This document shows positions 1 through 10,423 of a stretch of 64,000 bases of DNA, piece after piece. This DNA comes from Boesenbergia rotunda (lineage: Eukaryota > Streptophyta > Magnoliopsida > Zingiberales > Zingiberaceae). Within the stretch, counting starts at the first letter, position 1; every line of letters begins with the position of its first letter. The position numbers and the translations under genes were made by a program. Under the pieces are notes generated by a model that worked only from the letters and a program-made list of their open reading frames with translations, had not been told where the DNA came from and did no database searches. The stretch lies in contig JAGFNQ010001185.1 of the NCBI GenBank assembly GCA_024364735.1, positions 1-64,000 on the forward strand. The letters run 5' to 3'.

Positions 1-859
1 AAATTCAACATAGTGTAATTCTATCCCCTTGCCACATGGTCTCTAATAAAGTAATGTTTCACTCAATGTGTTTTGTCCTAGAATGATGAATCAAATTTTT
101 AGTTAAGTTGATTGTGCTTACATTATCACACAAGACTTTGACCTTGGTGTAATGTAGCTCATAGTCCTCTAAGGTGTGCATGATCCAAAGGAGTTGCGAA
201 ACACACCCACCCATTGCCACATATTCTGCTTCCGTTGTTGATAGGGCAACACATGGTTGTTTCCTACTACTCCAACTAACTAAGGAAGACCCAAGGAATT
301 GACATCCTCCACTTGTACTCTTCCTATCTAACTTACACCCCGCATAGTCCGAGTCGGTGTATCCAATTAGGTCAACATTAGAGGTTCTAGGATACCAAAG
401 TCCAACGTTTAGGGTCCCTTTCACATACCTTAAGATTCTCTTGACTACAACCAAATGGGACTCTTTGGCACACGATTGGTACCTTGCACACATACCTACC
501 GTAAAATGTATGTCGGGTCTACTAGCGGTTAAGTATAGGAGGCTACCAATCATACTCCTATAGTGTTTAGAGTCTACCATTTTGCCTTCAATGTCACTAT
601 CCATTTTCACATTAGTTCCTATGGGTGTAGATGCTTCCTTAGCATTTTCTAAACCAAATTTCTTTAACATCTTCTTAGCATATTTGGTTTGAAATACATG
701 TGTACCTTCATTAGTTTGCTTAACTTGAAGGCCTAAGAAAAAGGTTAACTCTCCCACAAGACTCATCTCAAATTCATCTTCCATACACATGATGAATTCT
801 TGTAGGAAGTCATTATTTATTGACCCAAAAATGATATCGTCTACATAGACGGGCAACAA
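1..859 (-). pseudogene. Copia reverse transcriptase C-terminus and RNase H
   Basis: The frame starts at the RT active site VYVDDIIFGS (about 850) and passes through LGLQVKQ, KYAKKMLKKFGL and SMIGSLLYLTASRPDI. It then enters RNase H (GYTDSDYAGCKLDRKSTSG, SWSSRKQPCVALSTTEAEY, LCDNVSTINLTKN). A stop near 59 is followed in another frame by the expected continuation to base 1, so the gene is cut by the window edge. The RT catalytic DD and the RNase H D-E-D residues are present. Confidence 0.9.
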
Positions 860-905
860 ATATATCCTTATCCTTAGATTTTAGGAACAATATAGGGTCA
901 ATTGT

Positions 906-1793
906 TCATCTTCTAAACCCCTTAGACACCAAAAAAAATGAAGAAAGCCTCTCATACCAAGCCCGGGGAGCTTGTTTCAATCCATATAAGGCTTTCCTTA
1001 ATTTGAATACGTGCCTTGGATAGTTTGGGTCCTCAAATCCCGGGGGTTGTTCTACATACACCTCTTCCATAATGATCCCGTTTAGGAATGCCGACTTCAC
1101 ATCCATTTGGTAAAGTGTGAAACTCATGTGAGCGGCATAGGCTAGTAGAATTCTAATTGATTCTAACCTAGCTACGGCATAGGTCTCATCATAATCTAAT
1201 CCCTCAACTTGGTTAAACCCCCTAGCTACCAATCTAGCCTTGTTCCTAGTGATTTTATCTTGGTCATCTAGTTTGTTCCTAAAAACCCATCTTGTGGTTA
1301 CAATAGTACAATCAGTGGGCCTAGGAACTAACTCCCAAACTTCACTCCTCTCAAATTGGTTTAGCTCTTCTTGCATGGCCAAAACCCAATCAACATCTCC
1401 CAAAGCTTCATCAATGGTTTTGGGTTCTAATTGGGAGATTAGAGCTATTTGACTCATTTGATCCCTAAAGTAAAACCTAGTCCTTACTCCTTGAGTGATA
1501 TCACCCACTATTTGGTCAATAGGGTGATCATGGTGATGTCTCAAGGGTCTAGAGGTTGTAGGTTCATTTACTCCTCCTTCCTCATCCTCTAGGGTACTTC
1601 TTACTCCCCCTTGATCATTGCCCTCCAAATGTAGGTTTTGGATTCTTTGGGCAAGGGGTTGGGCTTCTTCTATATCCTTATCAATAGAAGCCTTTCTAGG
1701 GTAAGTACTAGTGGTTTCATCAAATTTGACATTTGAGGACTCCTCAATCACTTTTGTCCTCTTGTTGTACACTCTATAACCCTTACTAGTCAA
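906..1793 (-). pseudogene. Copia reverse transcriptase, N-terminal half
   Basis: The frame includes the linker after integrase (SNVKFDET, Glu-rich spacer), then WVLAMQEELNQFERSEVWELVPRP, WVFRNKLDDQDKITRNKARLVARGF and LYQMDVKSAFLNG, the typical Copia RT fingers/palm sequence with its first catalytic Asp. It runs to LKQAPRAWYERLSSF and stops near 906. The YVDD box follows in another frame at about 845, so at least one frameshift splits the enzyme. Confidence 0.9.
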
Positions 1794-1892
1794 TGAATAC
1801 CCTACTAAGATTCCTTCATCGGCTTTTGACTCAAATTTTCTTAGGTCGTCTTTGGTATTTAAGATGTAAACCTTACATCCAAAGACCCTAAG

Positions 1893-2600
1893 TTAGTGGA
1901 TTTGGGGTACCCTTCCATTCCAAAGTTCAAAGGGTGTTTTTCCTAAAAACCTATGTACCAACACCCAATTCTGGATATAGCAAGCGGTGTTAACCGCTTC
2001 GGCCCAAAAGTAGCTAGGAAGAGAGTATGCATTAAGCATAGTCCTAGCAGCTTCTTGTAGGGCTCGGATTTTCCTCTCAATTACCCCATTTTGTTGAGGA
2101 GTCCTTGGGCATGAAAACTCATGCTTGTACCCATTTTCAACACAAAATTGTGTGAAACTAGCGTTTTGGAACTCCCCACCATGGTCACTCCTAATTCGGT
2201 TTATTTTGATGTTCTTTTCGTTTTCTACCCTTTTACTAAATCCTATGAAGATATCTAGGGTATCATCCTTATGTTTTAAGAAATAGACCCAAGTAAACCT
2301 AGAAAAGTCATCTACTATCACTAGGCAATACTTACTCCCTACAAGTGATGGAGTACTATGGCAATCAAACAAGTCTATGTACAAAAGTTCTAAAGGTAAG
2401 GAAGTGGTGATTAGAGTTTTATCTTTGTGTGATGCTTTGGATTGCTTACCCTCTTGGCATGCATCACACAACTTGGTCTTCTCATACTTGATCATTGGAA
2501 GCCCCTTCACCAATTCTTCCTTGGCCACTCTTGCAATGTTCCTCATGTTGACGTGTCCAAGTCTTCGGTGCCACAACCACCCTTCTTCTTCTTTAGACAT
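1893..2600 (-). pseudogene. Copia integrase
   Basis: The frame begins with the GAG-pre-integrase HHCC zinc-binding segment (HRRLGHVNMRNI ... CDACQEGKQ). The catalytic core follows, with the first Asp in LYIDLFD, the second in RSDHGGEF and the Glu in QQNGVIERK, so the DDE triad is present. It ends near ELWNGRVPQIH where a stop at 1893 breaks it. The enzyme would insert element cDNA into the genome. The downstream segment to RT (about 1793-1893) is out of frame. Confidence 0.9.
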
Positions 2601-2753
2601 GAGACACTTAACAACATTGTTAGTAGCATAAGATAAATCAAGATAATATAAGTTTGCTTCTCTAAACCCTTCTAATATGATAGTGTTTGAGTTACTTTGT
2701 CTTATTACACATTTCTTAGCATGAAATTCTACTCTAAACCTGGTATCACATAG

Positions 2754-2987
2754 TTAACTTACACTTAATAAATTAAACTTCATATCCTTAATTAAAAGTA
2801 CTTTATGAATCGAAATAGTGGGAGATACCTCAATTGTGCCCCTACCAATGATCCTTAACTTTCCACTGTTCCCAAAGGAGACCGTCTCTTCTCTTAGGTA
2901 GCTAATAGTGGTGAACTTGCTCACATCCCCGGTCATGTGTCTTGAGCATCCACTATCTACTATCCACAAAGTTGGGGCCTCCTTCAC
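2754..2987 (-). pseudogene. Copia aspartic protease region
   Basis: The 78-residue frame contains LWIVDSGCSRHMTGD, the Copia protease active site (DSG) in its usual setting. It is followed by the typical FGNSGKLRIIGRGTI segment and a KFNLLSVS end. It sits between gag and integrase as expected. A frame break near 3050 separates it from gag and a stop at its 3' side separates it from integrase, so the original polyprotein is interrupted. Confidence 0.85.
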
Positions 2988-3284
2988 CTTTACCTAGACA
3001 ACATGGAAAACATACTCTTTTGGTACCCATATCTTTGATCCATAAGCATCATTTAAAAATTTCTTAGGTACCCATGTCTTCTTTGTGGTTCCCCTAGTCT
3101 CCTAGATGCACCAATCCTACCGGTAAGTGAGACGAATGCTACTTCCTTAGTCTTAGGCCTATAACCCAATCCGGCCTTGTTATATACAGCCCTTTGACTG
3201 TTTATGATCATGTCTAGGTTACTAGATCCTACTTGGAATTTTCTTAGGGCCTTTGTGAGGTCATCTACTTGTTTTCTTAACTCC

Positions 3285-4649
3285 TTATTTTTCATTTTCA
3301 ATATGTGAAACATGTGAAGAGGTAGAGCTAGCATGCAAATCTTTAAGTTTAATAGCTTCTACTCTAAGCATGACAATTTCTTCCTTGAGATCCTTAATTT
3401 TACTTCTAGCCTTAGCTAAGTCCATGTTAGTACTAGTAATTATTTTCACTAAAGTAGAGGAGGGTAAGTGGTATACCTCACTTACCGAAGCTTCTGACTC
3501 TGATGATGATGAGGTGAAGGAGCTCTCATCTTCACTGCTTGAGCTTCGTTCATCGTCTGATGAGTCTGATTCATCTTGTGTCATAAGAGCGAAGTGGGAG
3601 ACTTGCTCTTCTTCTTCCTCTGATGATGAGGGATCGTCCCAAGTCGCCTTGAGGTTCGTGGCACTCTTCTCCTTTCCCTTTGACTTCTTCTTGTCATTCT
3701 TCTTCTTCTCTTCCTTCTTGTCCTCCCTTTTCTTCAACTGGGGACACTCGTTCTTCATATGTCCCTCTTGGTAACAGTTGTAGCAGATTATCTCCTTGGT
3801 CTTACCCTTACCTTTGGCCCCTTTCCTAGCATATGACTTGTTAGAAAAACTTTTAAATGTTTTACGAAATTTCCTTACCGTAAATGCCTCTTGGTCACTG
3901 TCCATAGAGGCACTTGACTCCTCTGAGTCCGAGGAAGATGAGTAGATCACCTTCTTCTTCTCCTTTCTCCTCTTCTTCTCCTTTTCTGCAACAAAAGCAA
4001 TACCTTTCTCTTTTGCCGAAATGTTAGCTTGCTCGTGCAGTTCAAATTCACAAAACAAATCGTCTAATTTGACTAAAGATAAGTCCCATGATACCTTGTA
4101 AGCATCAACCATGGATGCCCACAGGGTGGTTCTCGGGAAGGCTTGTAAGACATACCTGACGATGTCCCGGTTCTCTATTTTCTATCCAATTACATGGAGC
4201 TCGTTGATTACTTCCTTTACCCTTCCATGCAGCTGACTGACGGTTTCGTTGCTCTTCATGGAGAGGGACTGCAGTTGGGCCACCAACAAGTCCTTCTTGG
4301 CTCTTCTGGACTCATTTGACCCCTCGTTCAGTTCTATCAACTTGTCTCATAGTTCTTTGGCGCTCTTGAACGGCCCCACCTTGTTCAGTTGCTCCTTTGA
4401 GAGCCCGCATTGCAGTGTGGTGGTGGCATTGGCATTTGACTGTGCCCTCTTCATCACCTCCTTAGACCATGTTCTCATAGGTGTTGGGTCTCCTCTTTCA
4501 TCGACGGGTGCTTCGAAACCATCTGCAACACTTATCCAAGTTTCTATGTCATTCATAAGATAGTACTACATCCTACCTTTTCAGTACGCGAAGTCGTTGC
4601 TGTCGAAGAATGGTGGTCGTGCGGTGGAGTATCCCTCTTGAAACGCCAT
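3285..4649 (-). pseudogene. Copia gag (nucleocapsid), broken
   Basis: The start ATG at 4649 opens MAFQEGYSTARPPFF. A UBN2-type gag region follows (4556-4347 and 4112-4000), with stops near 4600 and 4190 and a further break near 4350. The long uninterrupted piece 4112-3285 has a Lys-rich stretch, an acidic Ser run and one CCHC knuckle (CYNCYQEGHMKNEC), then Lys-rich and Ser/Glu-rich tracts and a helical tail. Gag packages element RNA into virus-like particles. The sequence around VGPFKSAKEL and ASMVDAYKVS is nearly identical to the gag of element D, so the two are related. Confidence 0.85.
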
Positions 4650-4690
4650 TACAATTGCTCCGGTTGACTGTTAGATCTTCCGAAACGCAC

Positions 4691-4706
4691 CGGCTCTGAT
4701 ACCAAC
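4691..4706 (-). other. Primer binding site
   Basis: The minus strand reads GTTGGTATCAGAGCCG next to the LTR. TGGTATCAGAGC is the usual plant LTR-element site complementary to the 3' end of initiator tRNA-Met. Confidence 0.85.
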
Positions 4707-5653
4707 TGAAGGATCGATGTAGGCGTGCAGAGGGGGGTGAATGCACTTTCTTTGATCGTTTTGATCTCTACAAAGATGTTAGCGCAGCGGAAATAATATG
4801 CAAAAGAAATAACAATGCTAACAAAGTTCTTTTACTTGGTATCCGCCCAGATGGGTGACTAATCCAAGGATCAACGCTACGAGCACCACTTTTCACTATC
4901 GAAAAGTCTCCTTGAGGTTGAGAAACCTTTACCGCAAAAGCTTCCTCTTTACAGATGCAAAAATATGATGGAGGAAGCAAAGATCACTCTACAATTGGGC
5001 AGCACTTCGTTACTGTACAGAACTGTGCGTGCACGTGTAACGAGGAGCTCCTTTTATAGATGAAAAGGATGGACTCACAGTCTGTCTAGCCCCGCACCAG
5101 TCGACTGCCCCGAGGGCAGTCGACTGGCCCAGCAATAAATGTTGTCCAACGGCTAGCAAACAGCTAGCCAACGGCTAGTTTCGGGGTATACCAGTCGACT
5201 GCCCCAAGGCCAGTCGACTGGTCCGAAGCTGCGAACTTTCTGTGGGTTTTGGCAGTCGACTGCCTCTGGGCCAGTCGACTGCCCTGCCTCCCAGCTCAGC
5301 TCCAGCCACTCCGGACCTTCTCCTTCGCGTATGCCTTCAGGTCTGCTCCCTTGGTTCGCCCTTTGAAGTCCTCTTCCTCTGGCTATCGTCCCTCGGATGC
5401 GCACGCAAGCCTTCCCTTGGCTTGCCTCCATGCCACCCTTCACGTGTGCCCTTGAAGTCCACTTCCCGGCTTGCCCTTGGAGCTCTCCTCCCTCGGCTCT
5501 CGTCCCTCGGATAGGTCCACCAAGTGTGATTCTCCAAGTCCTGCAAACTCAATCACACAAATCAAATACAACATAACACTCTAACTTTAAACCTATTCGC
5601 CCACACATCAAAACCATGATCTTCCAATCATTTAAGGGCCGATTGCCTCAACA
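4707..5653 (-). repeat. 5' LTR of the SIRE-like Copia
   Basis: On the plus strand it starts TGAAGGATCG directly after the reversed PBS and ends GATTGCCTCAACA, matching the GATTGCCCCAACA ends of the LTRs at 20845 and 29828. Length is 947 bp. The inner half holds six copies of the palindrome CAGTCGACTG, and a TATA box is on the minus strand at 5051-5060. The partner LTR is left of the window, so no TSD can be read. Confidence 0.85.
5051..5281 (-). promoter_or_regulatory. LTR promoter: TATA box plus three palindrome pairs
   Basis: The minus strand has TCTATAAAAG at 5060-5051. Upstream lie six exact CAGTCGACTG palindromes starting at 5098, 5117, 5192, 5211, 5253 and 5272. They form three pairs and the start-to-start distance within every pair is exactly 19 bp. 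The 9-bp spacers are themselves partly symmetrical (for example CCCCGAGGG), so each unit is a 29-bp near-perfect inverted repeat. Confidence 0.7.
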
Positions 5654-6401
5654 CCCAGGTCGGCGCCGCCAAAGCTGCGACGTGGTCTGAGGTGTCGGCC
5701 GATGCGGTGGTTTCCGAACGCTTCTTCCTCTTCTTCCACGAGGGGATCTTCAGCCTGCTGCGATTTTTGAGGAAGAGGTCAGCAAGGGAGGTTGGGAACC
5801 CGGTCTGCACGACAAGCGATCCGTCGCCGCCGCCGCCTCCGTCCGGGCGAAGGCTGGATACGAACCTAGATACGCCAGAGCCGCCACCGTCGGCGGCCTG
5901 CGATTTAGGGCTTGGCTGCGATTTAGGGCTCGCAAGGGAGAAGAAGAGGTCGGCGCTTGGCTGCGATCCAGGGCACGCGAGGAGAAGAAGAGTTGGCACT
6001 TGGCTGCAATCCAGGGCACGCGAGGGAGAAGAAGAGTCAGGTTGGCTTGGCTGGGATTAGGGCTCGCGACACACGAGAGAGAAGAAAGAAGATTTATAAA
6101 AGGCGGTCATTTTTCGTTTTCGCACTCGCTCGCTGTTGTGTATTACAACGTAAGCAACACAAATAGACAACGATTATTTAAAACCAGTTGTCGTAACCAA
6201 CCAAATAGACATCAGTTTTTAAAAAATTGTTGTCTTTGACATATATAAGACAACGGTTTTTTAACAACCGTTGTCTTTTTCCGCAAAAAATTTTTCAACA
6301 TCAACAGTTTTTGAAAAAACCGTTATTAAATAAAAAAGATAACGATTTTTCAAAAAACCGTTGTCTATTGGGTGTTGTTGAATCCAAAAATTCTTGTAGT
6401 G
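5654..6401. mobile_element. 3' terminal part of a CACTA DNA transposon
   Basis: The right end reads CTTGTAGTG at 6393-6401, that is CACTACAAG on the other strand, the CACTA terminus. The 280 bases before it hold many copies of a subterminal motif in both orientations (AACCGTTGTC / ACAACGGTT). The rest of the element lies left of the Copia that ends at 5653 or is lost. No transposase is visible in this part. Confidence 0.75.
5918..6075. repeat. Short GC-rich imperfect tandem repeat
   Basis: Two to three imperfect copies of a unit of about 45 bp (GGAGAAGAAGAG ... TTGGCTGCGATCCAGGGC) lie in the GC-rich inner part of the CACTA end. The open frames through it are repeat translations, not genes. 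Confidence 0.6.
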
Positions 6402-8779
6402 TCCCCTCGTGTGTGGCCATTTGTGAACACGTTGCCTGGTGAGGAATCGGCCACCTCGCGTGCGATCGTTTGTGAACCAATGGCCTGGCGAAACGGCCTC
6501 TCATCGCGTAGCGAGGCGACGCTCGATGCTGCGAAGAGGGAAGAACCTAGCTGCACTGCAAAGAGGAAAGGAAAGAAGGGGTGAGAGAGGGAAGAAACCT
6601 AACAGTGATAGACGAAAGGAAAGGAAAGAAAGGGGGAGACGACAATGGAGAAAAGGAAAGGGGGAGAGGGAAGAAACCTAGCGGCGATAGAGGAAAGATC
6701 GGGTGAGAATGAAATATTTAGGTTAATATGTGTATAATATAATGACATTTATAAAATATGTCACCCACAGAGGTCTAATATGATAATATTTATAAAAAAA
6801 ATAATCAATTTTAACTAATGCCATTATAAAATTTTTAGAATGACACTTTTTAATAAGTGTCATAAAGTACTTGGAGTTAATGGCGCCAACAAACTGCTTG
6901 AATGTGGCCTCTTCTTATCGTTTTAGTTAAGGAAAAGGGTCCTTTTATCCTTCTTTGCTTTACAATAATCGTCCTTTAATTCAAAGTTTAATTTTGCTCA
7001 CCTTGAGGATTTTCATTGCATCTTAGCAATAATCTCAAAACATCTTGGCATCAAAGCAAAGCTTTCATCGGGACGCTCCAATTATTTTAGTTATTGTTAA
7101 GACAAGAGATAGAAAATATATACTCGTTACCATCATTCAATCTCTAGTACCATTTTATCGGAACCAATATGCAATGGAAGAGTAGTTGACACTGATAATT
7201 AGATTAGAGGAAGAATATTATTACTCAAATATTTCTCTCAAAACATACTCTACAGCTCTCGACTATTACATCATCATGACTACTCCCTTCACATGTATAT
7301 AGTCTTTAATCTTCCAACAACATTAATCTCCTAGAGAATTTTACTCATCTCCTTGGCACCAACTTTCCCTAAAAATTTCATAATATTTAGTATTAATATT
7401 TTTAGATAACTAGAAATAGTACGATTCTCTTTGAAATATGAACTTTTTTCTACTCTAAAACTAACACAACAGAATTTGATCCCGTGACAAGGTCTCACCA
7501 AAATTGTCATTTTCTAAATGAATAGATGCATATTCTATTTCGAATTGACGGATCAGACACTCAACTTTATTCATTATGATAAGTAGGAAATAGGAATCAC
7601 AATTATTATTGGCTTTTGAGCCCCAACCGTATCGCTTGATGGCTGAATGTCACTAAGTGGAAGGTGAAATTACCTCAATTGGATCGAATTAATTGTTGAT
7701 CCATGTTACTATCCATGCATGTTGATGATATCCATTAATTAGAGCTTCTATAGTAGAACTCTGAAAATAAGCAACAATGGCTTGTGATACACAGCGACAA
7801 ATTTTACTAACTCTATTAATTCAGTTAATTTGTGATATCAATAAATGTAGCCATGAAACAGCCAATAATTGCTGGATTCAGCATCAGCACTGTAACTTCA
7901 ACTTGAAACACAGTGAGTGAGAGGGGACTGTAGCTTCAAATTCTGAAAGTTGGAGAGTAGCCCCACAAATCTCTTACCCTACAGTAGCCCTTGGAACTAC
8001 GTACAAACATGAGACTGCTAGTCAACTGCAGTTGATGTGGATCAGGAGCAGGTTTCATTTCAGCTTTCAATACTGTCATGTTATATGAATGATCCTGTAT
8101 CTTGCAGTGTGCTGAATTTATCTGGACGAGTATGAAAAATGAAAGACAGCAGTGTTCCCATTCCTAAGGGAGAGAAAAAAAAAAGAAAAAAAATTGGGAG
8201 GTGGGCACATGATTATGAGGCAGGCACATGATTTGTGTAGTAGTTTGGGCTATATATGACTGCAGCATAATTGCTGAGGCTGTTGTGTTCTTGTTGTTGT
8301 AGTGTATCCGGAAGGGTGGTGAGGTGAGCTCGTCGACCGACTTGATGGTGGTTCAGTATGGCAGAACAGTGTTAACGTTGGGCTAAAATTGTGACCCAAC
8401 AATGGCCTTCCATTATTTCTGGCCCAATGTCTGTGGTATTATAGTTTATGCATGCATGTTCGAGTTAACATTTATGTGTTCCCATCTATAGATTATGAGC
8501 ATATACCAGCATAATCTATGATTGAGTTTCTAGAAGTTGATTGATATCTTATTTATCTAGACAGATGATATGCTTGACATCTCGTATATACTAATCATAT
8601 ATTAGTGGATCCGTAAGATTCTCTTTTAACTTTGTATGCACAATAATTGAAATTATTTTATTAGAGATCAATTGCTTAAATATGATATTATTGTTGGATC
8701 CTTAATTCAATGTTCAACAAAAGTCTCGGCACAACTCAGCCTAGATTTCCACTCAAACTCAGAACTCAAGAGTCTCGGT
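6402..8779. other. Gene-free intergenic DNA
   Basis: The first 310 bases are a GC-rich, AGGAAAGGGG-rich stretch without a supported gene. At 6739-6862 there are short hairpin motifs of a decayed DNA transposon type (for example TGACACTTTTTAATAAGTGT). The rest is AT-rich with stops in all frames. I see no gene in it. Confidence 0.5.
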
Positions 8780-8965
8780 TTGCAAAATGGGCAACAAAGA
8801 TCGAATGGAGAGAGATTTAGTGGATTCAAATGTGTCGTCTTCCTCAACAGAATCTCCCTCGGCATCTCATGCAACTTGAGGAGAATGTGTGGGATCAAAA
8901 ATTAATTATGAGGAAGAGTTAATTAAAGATGCTGATTCATGATTGAGATATTTGATGGAGCAACA
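8780..8965. repeat. Degenerate direct repeat, left copy
   Basis: It contains the run AATTAATTATGAGGAAGA, followed by GATGCTGATTC and TGATTGAGAT. The same series recurs at 14228-14380 on the other side of the 9394-14221 Copia and the SINE. Both copies have diverged. Origin unknown. Confidence 0.55.
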
Positions 8966-9006
8966 AGTTGTTATATTATATAATTCTCCCTCACTACTTT
9001 ATTAAC

Positions 9007-9238
9007 AAAAAAAAATATTGGACCAGGTAGTAGACGAATCTACGGTGACCAGCACAGTCTTATGGAAATTTTTCACTGGTCACCAGAGTAAATCGGGAAA
9101 TACTCACGGTGGGCGGTCTAGAAGCCCAACATCCCAGGGTTCGCGAAAATTCCTAGAATTATGTCGTAGCTAGAAATCGAACCGCGGATACTTGGGATAA
9201 TGACTAGTCGCCCTACCACTGCACCATAACTTAGGGGC
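9007..9238 (-). mobile_element. tRNA-derived SINE
   Basis: On the minus strand the element begins near 9238. It shows an RNA polymerase III A box (TGGTGCAGTGGTAGGGCG, 9226-9209), then a B box (GGTTCGATTTC, 9183-9173), then a tRNA-unrelated body, and ends in a T run (the A run at 9007-9015 on the plus strand). Box order and spacing fit a plant tRNA-derived SINE of about 230 bp. A TSD is not evident. Confidence 0.7.
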
Positions 9239-9393
9239 GAAAATTCATGTTCATCAAATCTAATAGTACTTATGCATATCTGTAATTCGTTCGGTCATAG
9301 ATTCTTAGTAGATTCTAAGAGATCATCGTTTAACAAGATCTAACCGTCAAGAAAGTGACGATAAAATCAATAGATGATAAAATGGGCAGCAAC

Positions 9394-9676
9394 TGTGAGA
9401 AAATAATCCAGACATTATCTGCATATATTTTTTTTTGATAGTTTTTATAACTTAGTTTTGGTGTTAGCCTTTCCTATTTTTATGGATCTTTAGTGTCAGT
9501 CTTTCATATTTTTACAGCTAAATTCTTATCACTTATGGTGTATGAATACAACGTAAGAGTGTGTAGAAGTCATTTCATTTTTTTTTAAGAACTTCTGTCT
9601 AGTTATTTTCTCCTTGCCTTTCTCTCATCTTGGTGTGTGTGTTGTCGAGAGTGCTACTCATTATTCTAAGCCACCA
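9394..9676 (+). repeat. 5' LTR of the plus-strand Copia
   Basis: It starts TGTGAGAAAATAATCC and ends CTAAGCCACCA, and is repeated at 13941-14221 with a handful of differences. It includes two near-copies of a GTTAGCCTTTCCTATTTTT segment. Confidence 0.88.
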
Positions 9677-9715
9677 ACATTGGACATCAGAGCCTAGTAT
9701 CCATAATTCCACAAA

Positions 9716-10423
9716 ATGTCAGGTGTTCCACAACATGCTGCGAAGGAAAACGACGGAGTGTCGTTTCCCTATACGATGTTAAGCCCCCACAATTACACTG
9801 TGTAGGCAATAAAAGTAGAAGCAATTCTTGATTCCCAGGGAGTCTGGGAGACGGTGGAGCCCGTGGAAGGAGCCCAAGTGGATGCAAAGAAGGACAAAAA
9901 GGCACATGCATACATGTTGCAGTGTGTCCCCGAAGACATCCTTCTCCAAATCGCAAAAAAGAAGACGGCGAAAGAAGTCTGGGACAGCCTCAAGATGAGG
10001 TACCTAGGCAGTGAATGAGTGAAGAAGGCTCGCGGACAAACGTTGAACAGCAAGTTTGACGCCCTCCCGATGAAGGAGACCGATATGATTGATGAGTTTG
10101 CTGGCAAACTCAGCGCTATGAGCAGCAAGTTATCCACTCTTGGTGCCACGCTTGAAGATTCCTCTTTGGTAAAAAAGTTGCTCGATTCTGTCCCTAATAA
10201 ATTCTTCCCTATTGTTGCCGGTATTGAGCAGTTCCACGACTTTGAGACAATACCATTTGAGGAGACTATAGGACGACGAAGGCGTACGAGGAACGAACAC
10301 TACGATTACGCGGCGATACCAACGACACTGAAGATGAGCTCCTACTTACTCATGCCGATGGCAAATTCGACAGAAGGGGAGCAATGTGGACACTTCGTCA
10401 GGAGGCAAGAGGCGTGGGTCTAG
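9716..10423 (+). pseudogene. Copia gag, broken
   Basis: The ATG at 9716 opens MSGVPQHAAKENDG, 40 bases after the LTR. The frame then has a TAG near 9800, where the family has a Trp, and a TGA at 10016. It continues through typical UBN2 gag sequence (ILDSQGVWETVEP, EVWDSLKMRYLG, LNSKFDALPMKETDMIDEFAGKL). Frameshifts near 10268 and 10385 move the reading frame before the zinc knuckle, which lies in the next feature. Confidence 0.85.

Larger units (their letters stand above)
1..5653 (-). mobile_element. SIRE-like Copia LTR retrotransposon, 3' part beyond window
   Basis: Read on the minus strand the order is 5' LTR (5653-4707), primer binding site, gag with CCHC knuckle, protease, integrase, reverse transcriptase and RNase H, which is the Copia order. 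The element runs off the window inside RNase H, so its 3' LTR is not visible. All domains carry stops or frameshifts, so this copy is dead. The long Ser/Glu/Lys-rich gag, the PBS and the roughly 950-bp LTR fit the SIRE/Maximus lineage (lineage inferred). Its gag is clearly similar to that of element D at 55.3 kb, and its LTR has the same plan as those of elements A, B and D. Confidence 0.9.

Noticed and set aside
5098..5281. CRISPR-like array (regular palindromic repeats)
   Set aside because: The DNA is plant nuclear, repeats are only 8-10 bp with 9-10-bp spacers that are themselves similar, and there are no cas genes. The arrays belong to LTR promoters.
9173..9226. tRNA gene on the minus strand
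   Set aside because: A and B boxes are present, but I did not work out a cloverleaf fold, and the boxes continue into a SINE body ending in a T run.
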